Below, piece after piece: positions 53,690 through 64,000 of a stretch of 64,000 nt of DNA. Position numbers and translations under genes: made by a program. The stretch's first letter is position 1, and each line of letters starts with the position of its first letter. Origin of the DNA: Bugulina stolonifera (taxonomy: Eukaryota > Bryozoa > Gymnolaemata > Cheilostomatida > Bugulidae); assembly GCA_935421135.1 (NCBI GenBank), contig OW285192.1, positions 17,337,001-17,401,000 on the forward strand, written 5' to 3'. The notes under the pieces were generated by a model. It made no database searches and was not told where the DNA came from. It saw only the letters and a program-made list of their open reading frames with translations.

Positions 53690-55126
53690 TTTACTAACAC
53701 CTTCGACTACTGTCGCAGTACTGTCTACTATACAACTGTCATATTTACAGGACAACTCCACAACTGGTACATCTGTTGAACAGAATGGCTGTGATAGATT
53801 AGCTGGTGTTTAGTTGACTTCCAATGAGTTACCTACTGTGAGGAAGGGGTCTCTTCAGTAGTATAGAATACTTGGAGGTTGTATCTGGCTATGTTCTCAA
53901 CTCTGTCAGCAACTATTCCAATGTAGACATCATCTACAAAATTAAAATATACGAAGGTCTGGCATATGAATATAGTACAGATGTGAGGTACAGGGACATA
54001 GTACAGCAGTGATCAGGTACAAGAATACAGTACAAAATTAGCCATTAGATCCTAGAATATTATATCCACAAAGGGTAGCATAAGTCAAGGTCATCATGCT
54101 AAATTTAGAGTTGCCTCCTCTATTATCGGTTTACCTGTAAACATATAAGGAGTAGTAAATGATAGCTCATATATCTTTTTGGCTAGTTGAGGTGACTATT
54201 CCCTGGAACCAATACGGGTAAGTGTCGTATTTATAGACCTCCCTTGTCATGCACCATTTACTCTTAGGATTTCTGTGAGGTTCTCCTTTGAATAGATTAC
54301 CTGCAAAACGTATAAACCTTAATTCATTATTTATTGGTATTATATTACATTACATTTGTTCAATCTGCCATGTGCTGACAACTCCAAACTCGCACCTGAT
54401 TTTGATATAAAACTAGCAATCTCATAATTGGCCATCTCCAAAATAGCATTCCTATAATTGATCACCTCCAAAATAGCAATCTCATAATTGGCCATTTCCA
54501 AAATAGCAACCTCATAATTGGCCATTTCCAAAATGGCAACCTCAAAACTAGCCACTTGCAAAATAGCAATCTCTTAATTGGCCACCTCCAAAATAGCAAT
54601 CTCATAATTGGCCATTTCCAAAATGGCAACCTCAAAACTAGCCACTTCCAAAGCCACCACCTAAAAGTTAGATAGCTACAAAATGGCCACTTCCACAGCG
54701 GTGAGTTCACTAGAAATTACCTGAGCAGCACTGTGTACAGTAACCAACACTGTGTTATTGTTAGCACATGGTTCTGGATGTAGAACAAAACTAAAGCTAT
54801 GGGGGTTCACAGTAGGCCTAACTGTCCCGTATTCTTTCTTGTATGGTAGGAACGGTTTGTCAGCAGAGGCTATCACGCCATCCAGTGCAGCAGCGTAGAA
54901 GCAGGTAAAAATAACACACCTAAAATGGAAATAGATAACAGTGGCATAAAGTGATACAATAACCTCTATGTATATATGCTGTCTTCAACACCTTCATTCT
55001 TATGGAACCCTTTCTAGCAGTTAGTGGGAGTTCATCTGCAGTACTATGCGCCAAGTAGGTATAAATGCACATGTATGTCTAAGTAATACATGTGTAATAT
55101 AACAATAAATACCTTGATAGTTTCAT
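53690..55126 (-). pseudogene. GT31 glycosyltransferase pseudogene, exons 3-4 lost
   Basis: Recognisable parts are exon 1 (55126-55113, MKLS+R), exon 2 (54919-54721, open, PYKKEYGTVRPTVNPHSF), exon 5 (54300-54135) and exon 6 (53933-53690). Exons 3 and 4, including the DxD motif, are absent, and a 30-bp minisatellite lies where they should be. Exon 5 has lost 11 bp after WFQGIV, shifting frame. Exon 6 has an in-frame TAG (SSQ*VTHW) and a further frameshift after MYQLW. The residual sequence is nearest to paralogues 3 and 4. It cannot encode an active enzyme. Confidence 0.88.
54411..54665. repeat. 30-bp minisatellite, about 8 copies
   Basis: The unit resembles CATAATTGGCCATTTCCAAA plus ATAGCAATCT. 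It stands in the place of missing exons 3-4 of the pseudogene. Because 30 is divisible by 3, it gives open repetitive frames. Confidence 0.85.
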
Positions 55127-55489
55127 TGTGGATGAGTAGAATACTAGTTGTACATGTATCTGTTACTAGCCCTGTGTTATACTTACTATACGCATACAAT
55201 AAACTGATGTGTCACTTTTGGAAGATAATTATTCATATTTTGTGTTTTTTCAATTGCATTTAATTCAATCACTTCAAGTAAGTTTATTGTGCCTAATCAT
55301 AATAATGATGTTTACGAATTCACTGCTCACATTGGCAAGGAGAAAATTTTCACAAGCATACTTGTTGGATTAATTAGCCCTCCAATTATTTGATTTACAG
55401 ACAAGCAAATATAAGGAGATTCAGCTATAATATACATGTACATTGTATCTGATCTAATCCTAAATAAAAACTTATTACTATTAAAATTA

Positions 55490-55800
55490 AATAGTTATTA
55501 GAATGATGATATACATGTAAGACATCTGATGCTTTACTGTGGTTGTTATTAGAATGATGATATACATGTAAGACATCTGATGCTTTACTGTGGTTGTTAT
55601 TAGAATGATGATATACATGTAAGACATCTGATGCTTTACTGTGGTTGTTATTAGAATGATGATATACATGTAAGACATCTGATGCTTTACTGTGGTTGTT
55701 ATTAGAATGATGATATACATGTAAGACATCTGATGCTTTACTGTGGTTGTTATTAGAATGATGATATACATGTAAGATATCTGATGCTTTACTGTGGTTG
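55490..55800. repeat. 51-bp tandem array, six copies, grown from exon sequence
   Basis: Six near-perfect units of 51 bp contain GATGATATACATGTAAGACA, TCTGATGCTTTACTGTGGTTG. The part TGATGCTTTACTGTGGTTG equals exon 3 sequence of paralogue 4 (TGATGCTTAACTGTGGTTG), and the last unit runs directly into exon 3 sequence. The unit is 17 codons and leaves the frame open. Confidence 0.9.
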
Positions 55801-56050
55801 GTAGACCCAGAATAAAGACAACTTTCACATGGTATTCATCTGGTAAGAATTTACTAAATATGCCAGGATTTGCAGGATGCAGTAAAACTCTTGTCTCAGA
55901 CACACGAGAGCACTGCAAAGCCATCTCTGACAAACTCGTTTAATGCACTACATACTTGAACTAATCTCAGTATACAGGAAATGAAAAAACTTTCTTATTT
56001 AGTATGAAAATTCCAAGCATGATACGCAAACTCCAAGTTTGATTGTCAAC
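55801..56050 (-). pseudogene. Partial exon 3 of a GT31 glycosyltransferase with adjoining intron
   Basis: The minus strand reads NPGIFSKFLPDEYHVKVVFI then LGLPTTVKHQ, as in exon 3 of paralogue 4. Upstream, TTTAATGCACTACATACTTGAACT matches intron 2 of that gene (61690-61740), so this is a duplicated genomic segment. The RRRLALRNTW start is replaced by other sequence and the distal half by the 51-bp array. Confidence 0.85.
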
Positions 56051-57382
56051 TATTGTTTGTGACCAACTTCTTGAGCTTTGGTGGAACCACTAGATAAATT
56101 TCTGTTTTGGTTTTGGTGAAGCTAATAGGTATGTTTTACAAATTTCTATTTTTTGTCTCATGTCATATTGTATATAAGAATTTGGCGTGCATGTTGTCTC
56201 TTGCCACAATTAGGCATACTGGTTTTCTTCTCATGTTAGATGCAATTCGATTATTTGACATTTGAAGTTTTAGTTTGAAAATAAGGTTCAGTATTCCTGT
56301 AGTCCTTTAGTATATGAAATAAATGCCAGTGAAGATTCATGCTGTTCAAAAACCCAGTTTACTATACGTGCTACATTGTAACACCCTTGGCACTATCAAT
56401 CAGCACTGTATTGCACTTACAAATATACAGCACAGCTAGTAACGTAGTTTATAACAGTAAGGAATGGAGAATAGAAGGGGTAGCATGGAGGATCCTGCCT
56501 TTTATGTTATAATTACTCCCTGAAAACTATCCAATAGGAATTACACAAAGATATGAGGTGATCAAATGATCCAATAAGATGGCCGACGGTGTGCTATAAA
56601 TAGTAGGTAATCAGCCGGAAACACCGTCAGGTTCACTGTTAGGCTCGGACAGTCAAAATTAACCGTACTGATGAAAAAGTTTAATTTTAATTATTGACTA
56701 TTTTAAAGGCTGGCAATCGAATACTAGTATGATAATAGTTTTCCTAAGCTAAAACTGGTTAATACTGGTCACTAGCTGACCACGAAAATTAGACAATGAG
56801 TAGAAATGCAGGATAATTATGAAAAATCCACTACAATATTTAAAACATATCATGTCATAAAATAATTGAGTGACGGATACGATACCATATCTGTGATTAT
56901 GAATGTACATATAAATAATATCATGGTTTCTGTTTTCTGAATATTGAACGATTGCAGATGATCAACTGTAATTTGTAATTTCCGTGTCGACGGCCTGTGT
57001 GTTAAAATTATATTATTACAATATTCATGACCACCTTAGATCAATAAGAAACTAGTTTCTAAAGTCACGGCTATCTATTTGATACTGGAGACTAGGAGGG
57101 CGTAGGCAAACAAGCGTAGAAACTTGTCATAAATACTCAGGCAAGAAAATGTACTTGCACAGTCTATTACCTGCTACAAATGGTGAATGAACAGAACAAC
57201 GACATTATTATATTACGTTTAATTTTATTTAACCATTCAACCTACTAGTATATAATATTTATTCACCAAAAATCACTGGGAAAGTTATAGAATAAGACAA
57301 TACAGAAGGTGTCTGAGTGAGGAGTGATCGTTTGTACAGTGTTTATTGTGACAATCTTAACATAGTTGACAAATGTTTTATG
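56051..57382. other. Intergenic, no gene seen
   Basis: A CCAAT box (ATCCAATAAGATGG) and the TATA-like GCTATAAATAG occur at about 56570-56605, possibly an old promoter or an LTR piece. No supported exon follows. Confidence 0.35.
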
Positions 57383-60300
57383 TTAGATTACTTTGACTAT
57401 TGTCACAGTACTGTCTGCCATACAACCCTCATAATCACAGAACAGTCTCCACAACTGGTACATCTGTTGAACAGAATGACTGTGATAGATTAGATGGTGT
57501 TGACATGACTTCCAGTGAGTTAGCTGCCGTGAGAAAGAAGCTGATGAATCCGTGTAGAATGCTTGGAGGTTATATCTTGCTATCTTCTCTACTCTATCAG
57601 CAACTATTCCAACATAGACATCGTCTACAATACAGAGATATACAAGGTTATGGTATATAAAGATTGTGCAAGTGCAGCAGTGAGGTACAGAAATGAAGCA
57701 CAGGAAATTATGATAGCATATTACGATAGATCTAAAGCAAATCCAATGAACATGCAAGATAAGACAGAGTTTACTCAGTGAAAAGTAGCATGTACTAATT
57801 TATTCGCTCAATAAAATAACAGTGTTTTCTGAACTATAATAATATATCAAAACTAGCCATTACATCCTAGAACATTATATCCACACAGGCTAGCATAAGT
57901 CAAGATCATCATGCTAATTTTAGAGTTGCCTCCTCTATCATTGGTTTACCTGTAAACATATACGGAGTAGTAAATGATAATTCATATATCTTCTTGGCTA
58001 GGTGAAGTGACAGGAAGTAGACGAGCCCCTGGAACCAGTAGGGGTAAGTATCGTATTTATAAACAGATCTTGGAATATACCATTTACTTTCAGGGTTTCT
58101 ATAAGGTTTTCCTTTGAACAGGTTACCTGTAAAATGTATAGACCTAATCTCATTATTTACTTGTAGGTTACATACATGTATTATTGTAATGTTTGTGAGG
58201 TGTTTGTGTGGTGGAGGGACGACCTACTAGCACAAGTGAAGAGCCTATGAGTGGTGTTAGGCCTTCTGCATTACATGACAGATCGACAGGCACTTGTAGT
58301 TATCGTGGTAACCAGGACGACCCATGTGGTCCTGAGTCAATGCTTATTGCTATACTTGAGAAAGAGTATGTTCAGTTTGAGTATCAAGGTCAAAGACCTT
58401 ATCAGCTGGAACTAACCTTAGCTACGAGAGAAGACTCTCTATCAATAGTATAGATGTGTCTTTATTGAGATCCAAGCATCAACTGAGACAATGACGGTAT
58501 AAAACATTCGCTTTATATGGTTTTCAACTTCTGGAAAATGGTCCCAGTAAAAGGCTGTCATAGCGTCGTCCGAAAATTACACAACAAGATGGAGGCCGGA
58601 AGCCCGAGGCCCGACCTTACATGAGTCGGCGATAATAATATATGCTTAAAACATATGAAACATGTGCAAAATTAATTACAGCAAGTTCTGAGACATCGGC
58701 CCTAGTTACATGGGTATAAAAACAATTATTTACACTTGATAATTATGATAAATATAGTTATACTAAGTGTAAATACTTGTTTTTATACCCATGTAACTGG
58801 GACCGACAGCATTATGATAAATATAGTTGGGGAGCAGCCGTGGCTTAGGGGTTAGAATGCTGAGCTTTCATGCTGAAGGTTCCAGGTTCGAATCCCAGTC
58901 ACGGTGGTGTTAGGAAGAGCATCCAGTCACAATTGCTCCTGTGTCTCATATAAAAGTCCTTGGGGTCATGGCTTCAAGGTAACTCCTGTACCCCTGCCAA
59001 AAAGACCATCGATTGTAATCTGAGCCTTTCTCACAGAGAGTTGGCCAGCACTGGCACCTGGCAGTGCAAGCTGCAAAGGGCTGGTCACGCCGAGGAGTAT
59101 AAGCCGGTGAGTTTTTTATTGTGATAAATATAGTTAAAGCAGTACATAACATGAAGATATGTGGACAAATGTAGGTATATCCAGAGATATACGGCAACTA
59201 CAAGAGTAATTGGACGAGTGTGACTTCAGCCATGACAGCTACAGGCACTTAAGGTCAAACAATGTCCATCAGGTAGGCTGAGGCCGTACTGATAAATGTC
59301 CTGGCCATTATTATGTACATATTACTAAGTATGTTAAACATATGTGCAAAGTAGTACTTAGCTACCATCAACCTTTGTTTGGGCCCCCTCTTGGGTGGTC
59401 AGCCAATTCTGACTCCACCTCACCTGTGCTGTGGCCTGTCTGCTGAGCGACTACGCCTCAACTACTCAGCCAGAGGCAGCAGCAGGTCCAACCAACACAC
59501 TGTAGGCACACAACGAGGAAGTGTGATAACTAGGAGAGACTCCCGGGGCCCGAAGGTAACCGTCAAAGTCCTCAGAGACAGCACAAGACCCGGTGATGTG
59601 GGCTCGACTCCTATTGCTGGGCTGGGGCTAGTAGGAGCGGAGCCCACAGCTGTGGGGAGAGATTGGACTGCAGGGTCCTAGTACTAGTCATGAACTGCAC
59701 TCGGAAAGACTTAAAGCCAGGGAGAGGGCCTGATACCCTACTGTTAGCAGTACACAGTAAGGGACTGTACACTTTCAGTAAAGTAAATTTATTGAACAAC
59801 AGCCTACAGACAGCACTGAAGTTATAATGCAAAACAGCAAAATATTTATATACATAATATGTAATTTGGAACCTGATTCCAGCCCGAAGTCAAAAGTTGA
59901 ATCAGTATATTTCAAACCAAAAGGAGTTTAAGCTACAATTGGTGCAAACAACTCGGATCATAACATAGGAAAGAAAGCTTCAACAGTTCCGGGGGATTAC
60001 TAACACTGTACATAAGTATAATTGCCAAGACATCAGTGAGAGAGTAGAGTATAAATCATACAAACTTGCCGATTTCAATAGCACACATGTACAGTATATT
60101 ATATATACATGTATGTATGAGGTTGTACTACTTAGAAGTCAAAGATAATATGCATGACAGATATAATAGTGAACAGACATTCGAACTAATATTTAGGAGT
60201 TATTGTCTCTTGAGAGACAACGTCACTTGAGTATCAATGATATCAAGTAGGCACTAATAAGCTATTGATCATAATTAGAAGTTGTCCTCTCCCGATTTAC

Positions 60301-62865
60301 CTGCTTCGTCTTCTCCTGGGAGAACAAGAGGAAGAGGAAGGGAAGTTAGGAGAGGACAACTTCTAAATAACATGATCAACAGCTTATTAATGCCCATGCT
60401 ATTAGGTCTGCAGTAAATATATGTTTTGGTACTAGATCGTGTGTTCAATGTGCTAACAACTCTGAACTCACACCTGAGTCGGATATAAAACTGAAGTGCT
60501 TTACTAAAGGTGACCTCATAACATGGAATGGAGGCTGTTTTAGGTAAACCGGTCTATAATTATATACATATACACGTAATTTAATTAACAAAGACTGCTT
60601 ACCACTATATCACTGATTAGCGGGATAAGAATATACATGAGTATTAATTACCTGCCAGAAAGTACAGCTTGGAAGAACTAAAATTATCTTCAAGTTGCTG
60701 AGAAAAGATTTTCCAGAAAAAATGAAGCTTTCTGTGGTTAACCATGACATCATCATCTGCTTTCATAACCAGCTTAGCTTTAGGGCACCCTGAATAGCCT
60801 GAGATCCATCTTTAAATATTAACAGAGAAAGCCAGTATATTCGATTAAACCATCTGACCTACATTGTATGAGCATTCAAAAGTGATAGTCAATTTGAAGA
60901 AAACAGTGTTTGGTTAGCGTTTCCTCTCCCACTCCTATTTACTAGACCTGTTGAAGACTAAATAAGTTGGCATTGACATTGGCAGATGATCGGATGAGGA
61001 AATACCTACACCAACAGCTCGGCTTTTAGCAACACCTCGTATCTTACAAACGTATATATGGATTTTCAGGGAGATATAAATACAATTCTCTACTGTATTT
61101 AGTATTGAAAATCGCTGAAACCTATATTATATGGAAGGTCACAATTCCCACCGCTTCACAAATCGGGTTTCACAAATAAAATTAGTGGGCTCACTGTTTC
61201 AGTGTCACTGATTCTCACAATCAGTTTAAGATGAGATTAAACATAATGATACTATAAGAACATTTTGAGTGTATGTCAATGTAGACTTGTACTTACTTCA
61301 TGTTGTATATAGCTTTGTATGTACATGTAGACTTGTGCTTACTTCATGTTGTATATAGCTTTGTATGTACATGTAGACTTGTACTTACTTCATGTTGTAT
61401 ATAGCTTTGTATGTGTTGTTATGGTAACTGTCTAGAAAGTCAACTTGTAGTATATCTTTATACATCTCTCCTTCATAGTTTATAGATACTTGATGCTTAA
61501 CTGTGGTTGGTAGACCCAGAATAAAGATAACTTTCACATGATGTCCATCTGGTAAGAATTTACTAAATATACCAGGGTTTGTCCACGTATTACGTAGTGC
61601 TAGTCGTCGTCTCAAGTTCTACAAGTTAAAGTTCTAGTAGTGCAATTCCTATCTCAGGCACACGAGAGCACTGCAAACTCATCCATGAAAAACTCGTTCA
61701 ATGCACTACATACTTGAACTAATCTCAATAAACAGGAAATGAAAGAAACTTTCTTGTTTAGTTTATAAATTCCAAATGCAAACTCCAAGTTCGACTGTAA
61801 ATTCGCCGGTTGATTCATAATAGCAGCTACTATATTGTATATTTTAGTGGCTTCACCCATATCTTGCTACTGAACATCAATCAAATCGACGGTGAGTCAT
61901 ATAACCAGATAAGTTATCTCCCTTACCTGTGTGGCACTGTGTACAGTGACCAATAATGTGTTGTTCTCATGACAAGGTTCTGGTTGCAGAATAAAACTGA
62001 AGTTATGGGGGTTTACTGCTACATTCCCATATTCCTTCTTATACGGGTAATGGGATTCTGTTGACTCTCTGATTGTCGTTCTTATTGTTGTGGGTGTGGT
62101 GGTATCATGTTTTGCTATTACCTCTAACACCATCTCAAAGGATACATAGAAGTTCAGCACAGTTATAAACCTGTAAGTAAAACAAAAGAGTGGGTTATAG
62201 TAAGCAAAATGTCAGAATAAAAGTTTGGCAAAATGCGGTGAACTATATTGCAGTTATTAACAATGGGTACTAGAGCAACAAGTAGAACTAGGTGGCCTTT
62301 CTCAACACAAGCACATGCTACAGCCTGCCTCCCCAGGAATCTGACGGAGGTTTATAACTTATTTATCTTGGACGGTGACATCCAAAGGCAACCTGTTGCA
62401 AGTGTGGTATTATAAAATTTTACTTTTAAGTTGTAATCTAGTTTGTTCCTAGTGATTGAGTGGGTAATACATGTACAGCTATTCCCTGTCATTATAAACC
62501 AGAGCATGCAGAAGAGAGGAGCAAATAGTCTAGCTAATGATACCAACTACACTTCAAGGATGATTTCATTCACTAACATAGCCTTAGTACCTCAACCACT
62601 TTGCAGTACACTGCCTTTGAGACTTTAATAACCTTTAATAACAACCTTTTACTTTTAGTCTTTTACTGTTACTTTACTTTACTTTAGAGTTAACAACTGC
62701 AAGGTTGTGACCATATCCATGACGTTATTAGCCAATCAATGTGAAAGTAAGATCCTTCCTATTACTAGCAGATTATTCCTGTTACTGTGCCACCAACTAC
62801 TTAGTTTATTCTGGTTAGTTTAGTCAGTTGAATAATAGAGACACTACATACCTTGATAGATGCAT
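57383..62865 (-). CDS. GT31-type beta-1,3-glycosyltransferase, paralogue 4 (intact)
   Basis: Exons: 62865-62852 (MHLS+R), 62170-61927, 61618-61389, 60809-60652, 58126-57950, 57624-57383; 354 residues with all phases agreeing. Exon 2 has the anchor (FITVLNFYVSFEMVLEV), a Thr-rich stem and PYKKEYGNVAVNPHNF. Exon 3 has LRRRLALRNTW and VIFILGLPTTVKHQ. Exon 4 has VMKADDDVMVN, exon 5 YPYWFQGLVYFLSL and exon 6 DDVYVGIVADRV. It is most like paralogue 3 in the catalytic part. Intron 4 (between exons 4 and 5) is 2.5 kb because of a degenerate LTR, a SINE and a MITE. The exon 3 donor region is triplicated. Confidence 0.9.
58697..58796. repeat. Hairpin-type inverted duplication, arms about 40 bp
   Basis: CCTAGTTACATGGGTATAAA with AACAATTATTTACACTT is mirrored by AAGTGTAAATACTTGTTTTT with ATACCCATGTAACTGGGACC inside the degenerate LTR. 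Confidence 0.8.
58829..59121 (+). mobile_element. tRNA-derived SINE with perfect 14-bp TSD
   Basis: It starts GGGGAGCAGCCGTGGCTTAG (A box) with B box CAGGTTCGAATCCCAG, then the body TGGTGTTAGGAAGAGCATCC. TGATAAATATAGTT flanks it at 58815-58828 and 59122-59135. It belongs to the same family as the SINE at 26867-27112. Confidence 0.9.
59360..59720. repeat. GC-rich block of unknown origin
   Basis: The GC content is markedly above the surroundings. It contains GGGTGGTCAGCCAATTCTG (a short echo, GGGTGGTCAGCCCATAGCC, is at 36830). A decayed retroposon or SINE tail is possible. No tRNA boxes or coding motif were recognised. Confidence 0.35.
60250..60400. mobile_element. Short MITE or hairpin with about 44-bp arms
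   Basis: GGCACTAATAAGCTATTGATC..AGAAGTTGTCCTCTCC is mirrored by GGAGAGGACAACTTCT..GATCAACAGCTTATTAATGCC. No target duplication was resolved. Confidence 0.75.
61283..61388 (-). repeat. Two extra copies of the exon 3 splice-donor region (paralogue 4)
   Basis: (T)ACTTACTTCATGTTGTATA plus TAGCTTTGTATG occurs at the true exon end (61383 onward) and twice more downstream at about 49-bp spacing (one copy has GCTTAC for ACTTAC). The linker is TACATGTAGACTTGT, the same as in paralogue 3. Confidence 0.9.
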
Positions 62866-62974
62866 TCTCTTGGTTCACTTCTAAAAGGTTTTTGGTGTTT
62901 GGAAGTATGGAATGTCTGTTATACTGCACCTTTAAAAGAATATACTACAACAAATGGGCGCACATCTACAATTA

Positions 62975-63062
62975 CAGCTGTAGTAATAATAACAGTAACA
63001 ACAACAGTAACAACAACAGTAACATCAACAGTAACAGCAACAGTACCAGCAAGAGTAATAGT
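62975..63062. repeat. AACAGTAAC-type microsatellite
   Basis: Imperfect repeats of (A)ACAGTAAC leading into the 30-bp array. Confidence 0.8.
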
Positions 63063-64000
63063 AATATGAGTTTAAAATTGTTGGCATATGCACATACACA
63101 TATACATGTACACACATACACATATACACACATACACGTACACACATACACATATACACACATACACGTACACACATACACATATACACACATACACGTA
63201 CACACATACACATATACACACCTACACGTACACACATACACATATACACACATACACGTACACACATACACATATACACACATACACGTACACACATACA
63301 CATATACACACATACACGTACACACATACACATATACACACATACACGTACACACATACACATATACACACATACACGTACACACATACACATATACACA
63401 CATACACGTACACACATACACATATACACACCTACACGTACACACATACACATATACACACCTACACGTACACACATACACACATACACACATACACGTA
63501 CACACATACACATATACACACATACACGTACACACCTACACATATACACACCTACACGTACACACATACACATATACACACATACACGTACACACATACA
63601 CATATACACACATACACGTACACACATACACATATACACACCTACACGTACACACATACACATATACACACATACATGTACACACATACACACATACACA
63701 CATACACGTACACACATACACATATACACACATACACGTACACACATACACATACACACATACACACATATACATATACACACATACACGTACACACATA
63801 CACATATACACACATACACGTACACACATACACATATACACACCTACACGTACACACATACACATATACACACCTACACGTACACACATACACACATACA
63901 CACATACACGTACACACATACACATATACACACATACACGTACACACCTACACATATACACACCTACGCGTACACACATACACATATACACACATACACG
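63063..64000. repeat. 30-bp minisatellite, about 30 copies, running off the window
   Basis: The unit CATATACACACATACACGTA plus CACACATACA is repeated with few variants (CCTACA for CATACA; one unit lost near 63745-63780). All Cys/Val/Tyr/Met ORFs here are artefacts of the repeat. The array is not complete in this window. Confidence 0.95.

Larger units (their letters stand above)
58185..59310 (-). mobile_element. Degenerate solo LTR of the young family's lineage, carrying a SINE
   Basis: It is collinear with the 807-bp LTR in plus-strand view: TGTAATG.., GAGCCTATGAGTGGTGTTAGG, TAGATGTGTCTTTATTGAGA, ACACAACAAGATGG.., TTACATGGGTATAAAA and finally GATAAATGTCCTGGCCATTA. Many substitutions make it old. 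A SINE and a local inverted duplication enlarge it. It lies in intron 4 of paralogue 4. Confidence 0.75.

Noticed and set aside
62972..63991. Several Cys/Val/Tyr/Met ORFs of 100-272 codons
   Set aside because: Pure translation of a 30-bp minisatellite.
63063..64000. CRISPR-like array
   Set aside because: Continuous 30-bp tandem repeat with no unique spacers, in an animal genome.

Overview
The window is animal nuclear DNA. It is AT-rich and intron-rich, with short genes with consensus GT..AG introns, many tandem repeats, and several classes of transposable element (LTR, LINE, SINE, hAT, pogo-like, MITE). An IkB-like gene together with an expanded GT31 beta-1,3-glycosyltransferase cluster points to an early-branching invertebrate, perhaps a sponge. 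That assignment is inference. There is no prokaryotic architecture, CRISPR array or rRNA.

Layout. 1-10.8 kb is gene-poor and full of transposon debris: a LINE reverse transcriptase fragment, a 19-bp tandem array, two copies of a 254-bp repeat, a hAT element with an 8-bp target duplication and a nested MITE, a pogo-like transposase remnant, a LINE 3' end and one orphan glycosyltransferase exon. 10.8-26.2 kb is the most striking part. An old solo LTR is split in two by a 14.7-kb unit (11338-26069) with ~99% identical outer terminal inverted repeats (about 560-600 bp), AG..CT termini and a perfect 6-bp target duplication (TTCATG). Size, termini and duplication length match Maverick/Polinton elements, but no polymerase, integrase or capsid gene is visible. 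The cargo is an intron-containing IkB-like ankyrin gene with an N-terminal ESGYGS phosphodegron, an unrecognised multi-exon gene on the other strand, and a 1.5-kb minisatellite between two divergent CCAAT/TATA promoters.

26.5-62.9 kb holds a cluster of GT31-type glycosyltransferase genes: one on + (26500-39640) and four intact genes on - (40994-44878, 45353-47878, 49072-52631, 57383-62865), plus a decayed copy and fragments. They share a six-exon plan with conserved splice phases. The + gene carries in its fifth intron a very young LTR retrotransposon (29994-35660; LTRs differ at 2 of 807 positions; 4-bp target duplication ATAC). That element encodes Gag and a retropepsin joined by a textbook -1 frameshift signal. 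Where reverse transcriptase and integrase should be, it has a long unfamiliar ORF with tandem 32-residue repeats and two zinc-finger-like motifs. The window ends in a 30-bp minisatellite that runs off the edge.

How the parts relate. The glycosyltransferases are predicted Golgi type II enzymes that probably diversify surface glycans. The IkB-like protein would hold an NF-kB factor in the cytoplasm until phosphorylated. Its position on a transposable unit makes it a candidate mobile immune-regulatory cargo. All statements rest on reading the sequence; no database search was run.
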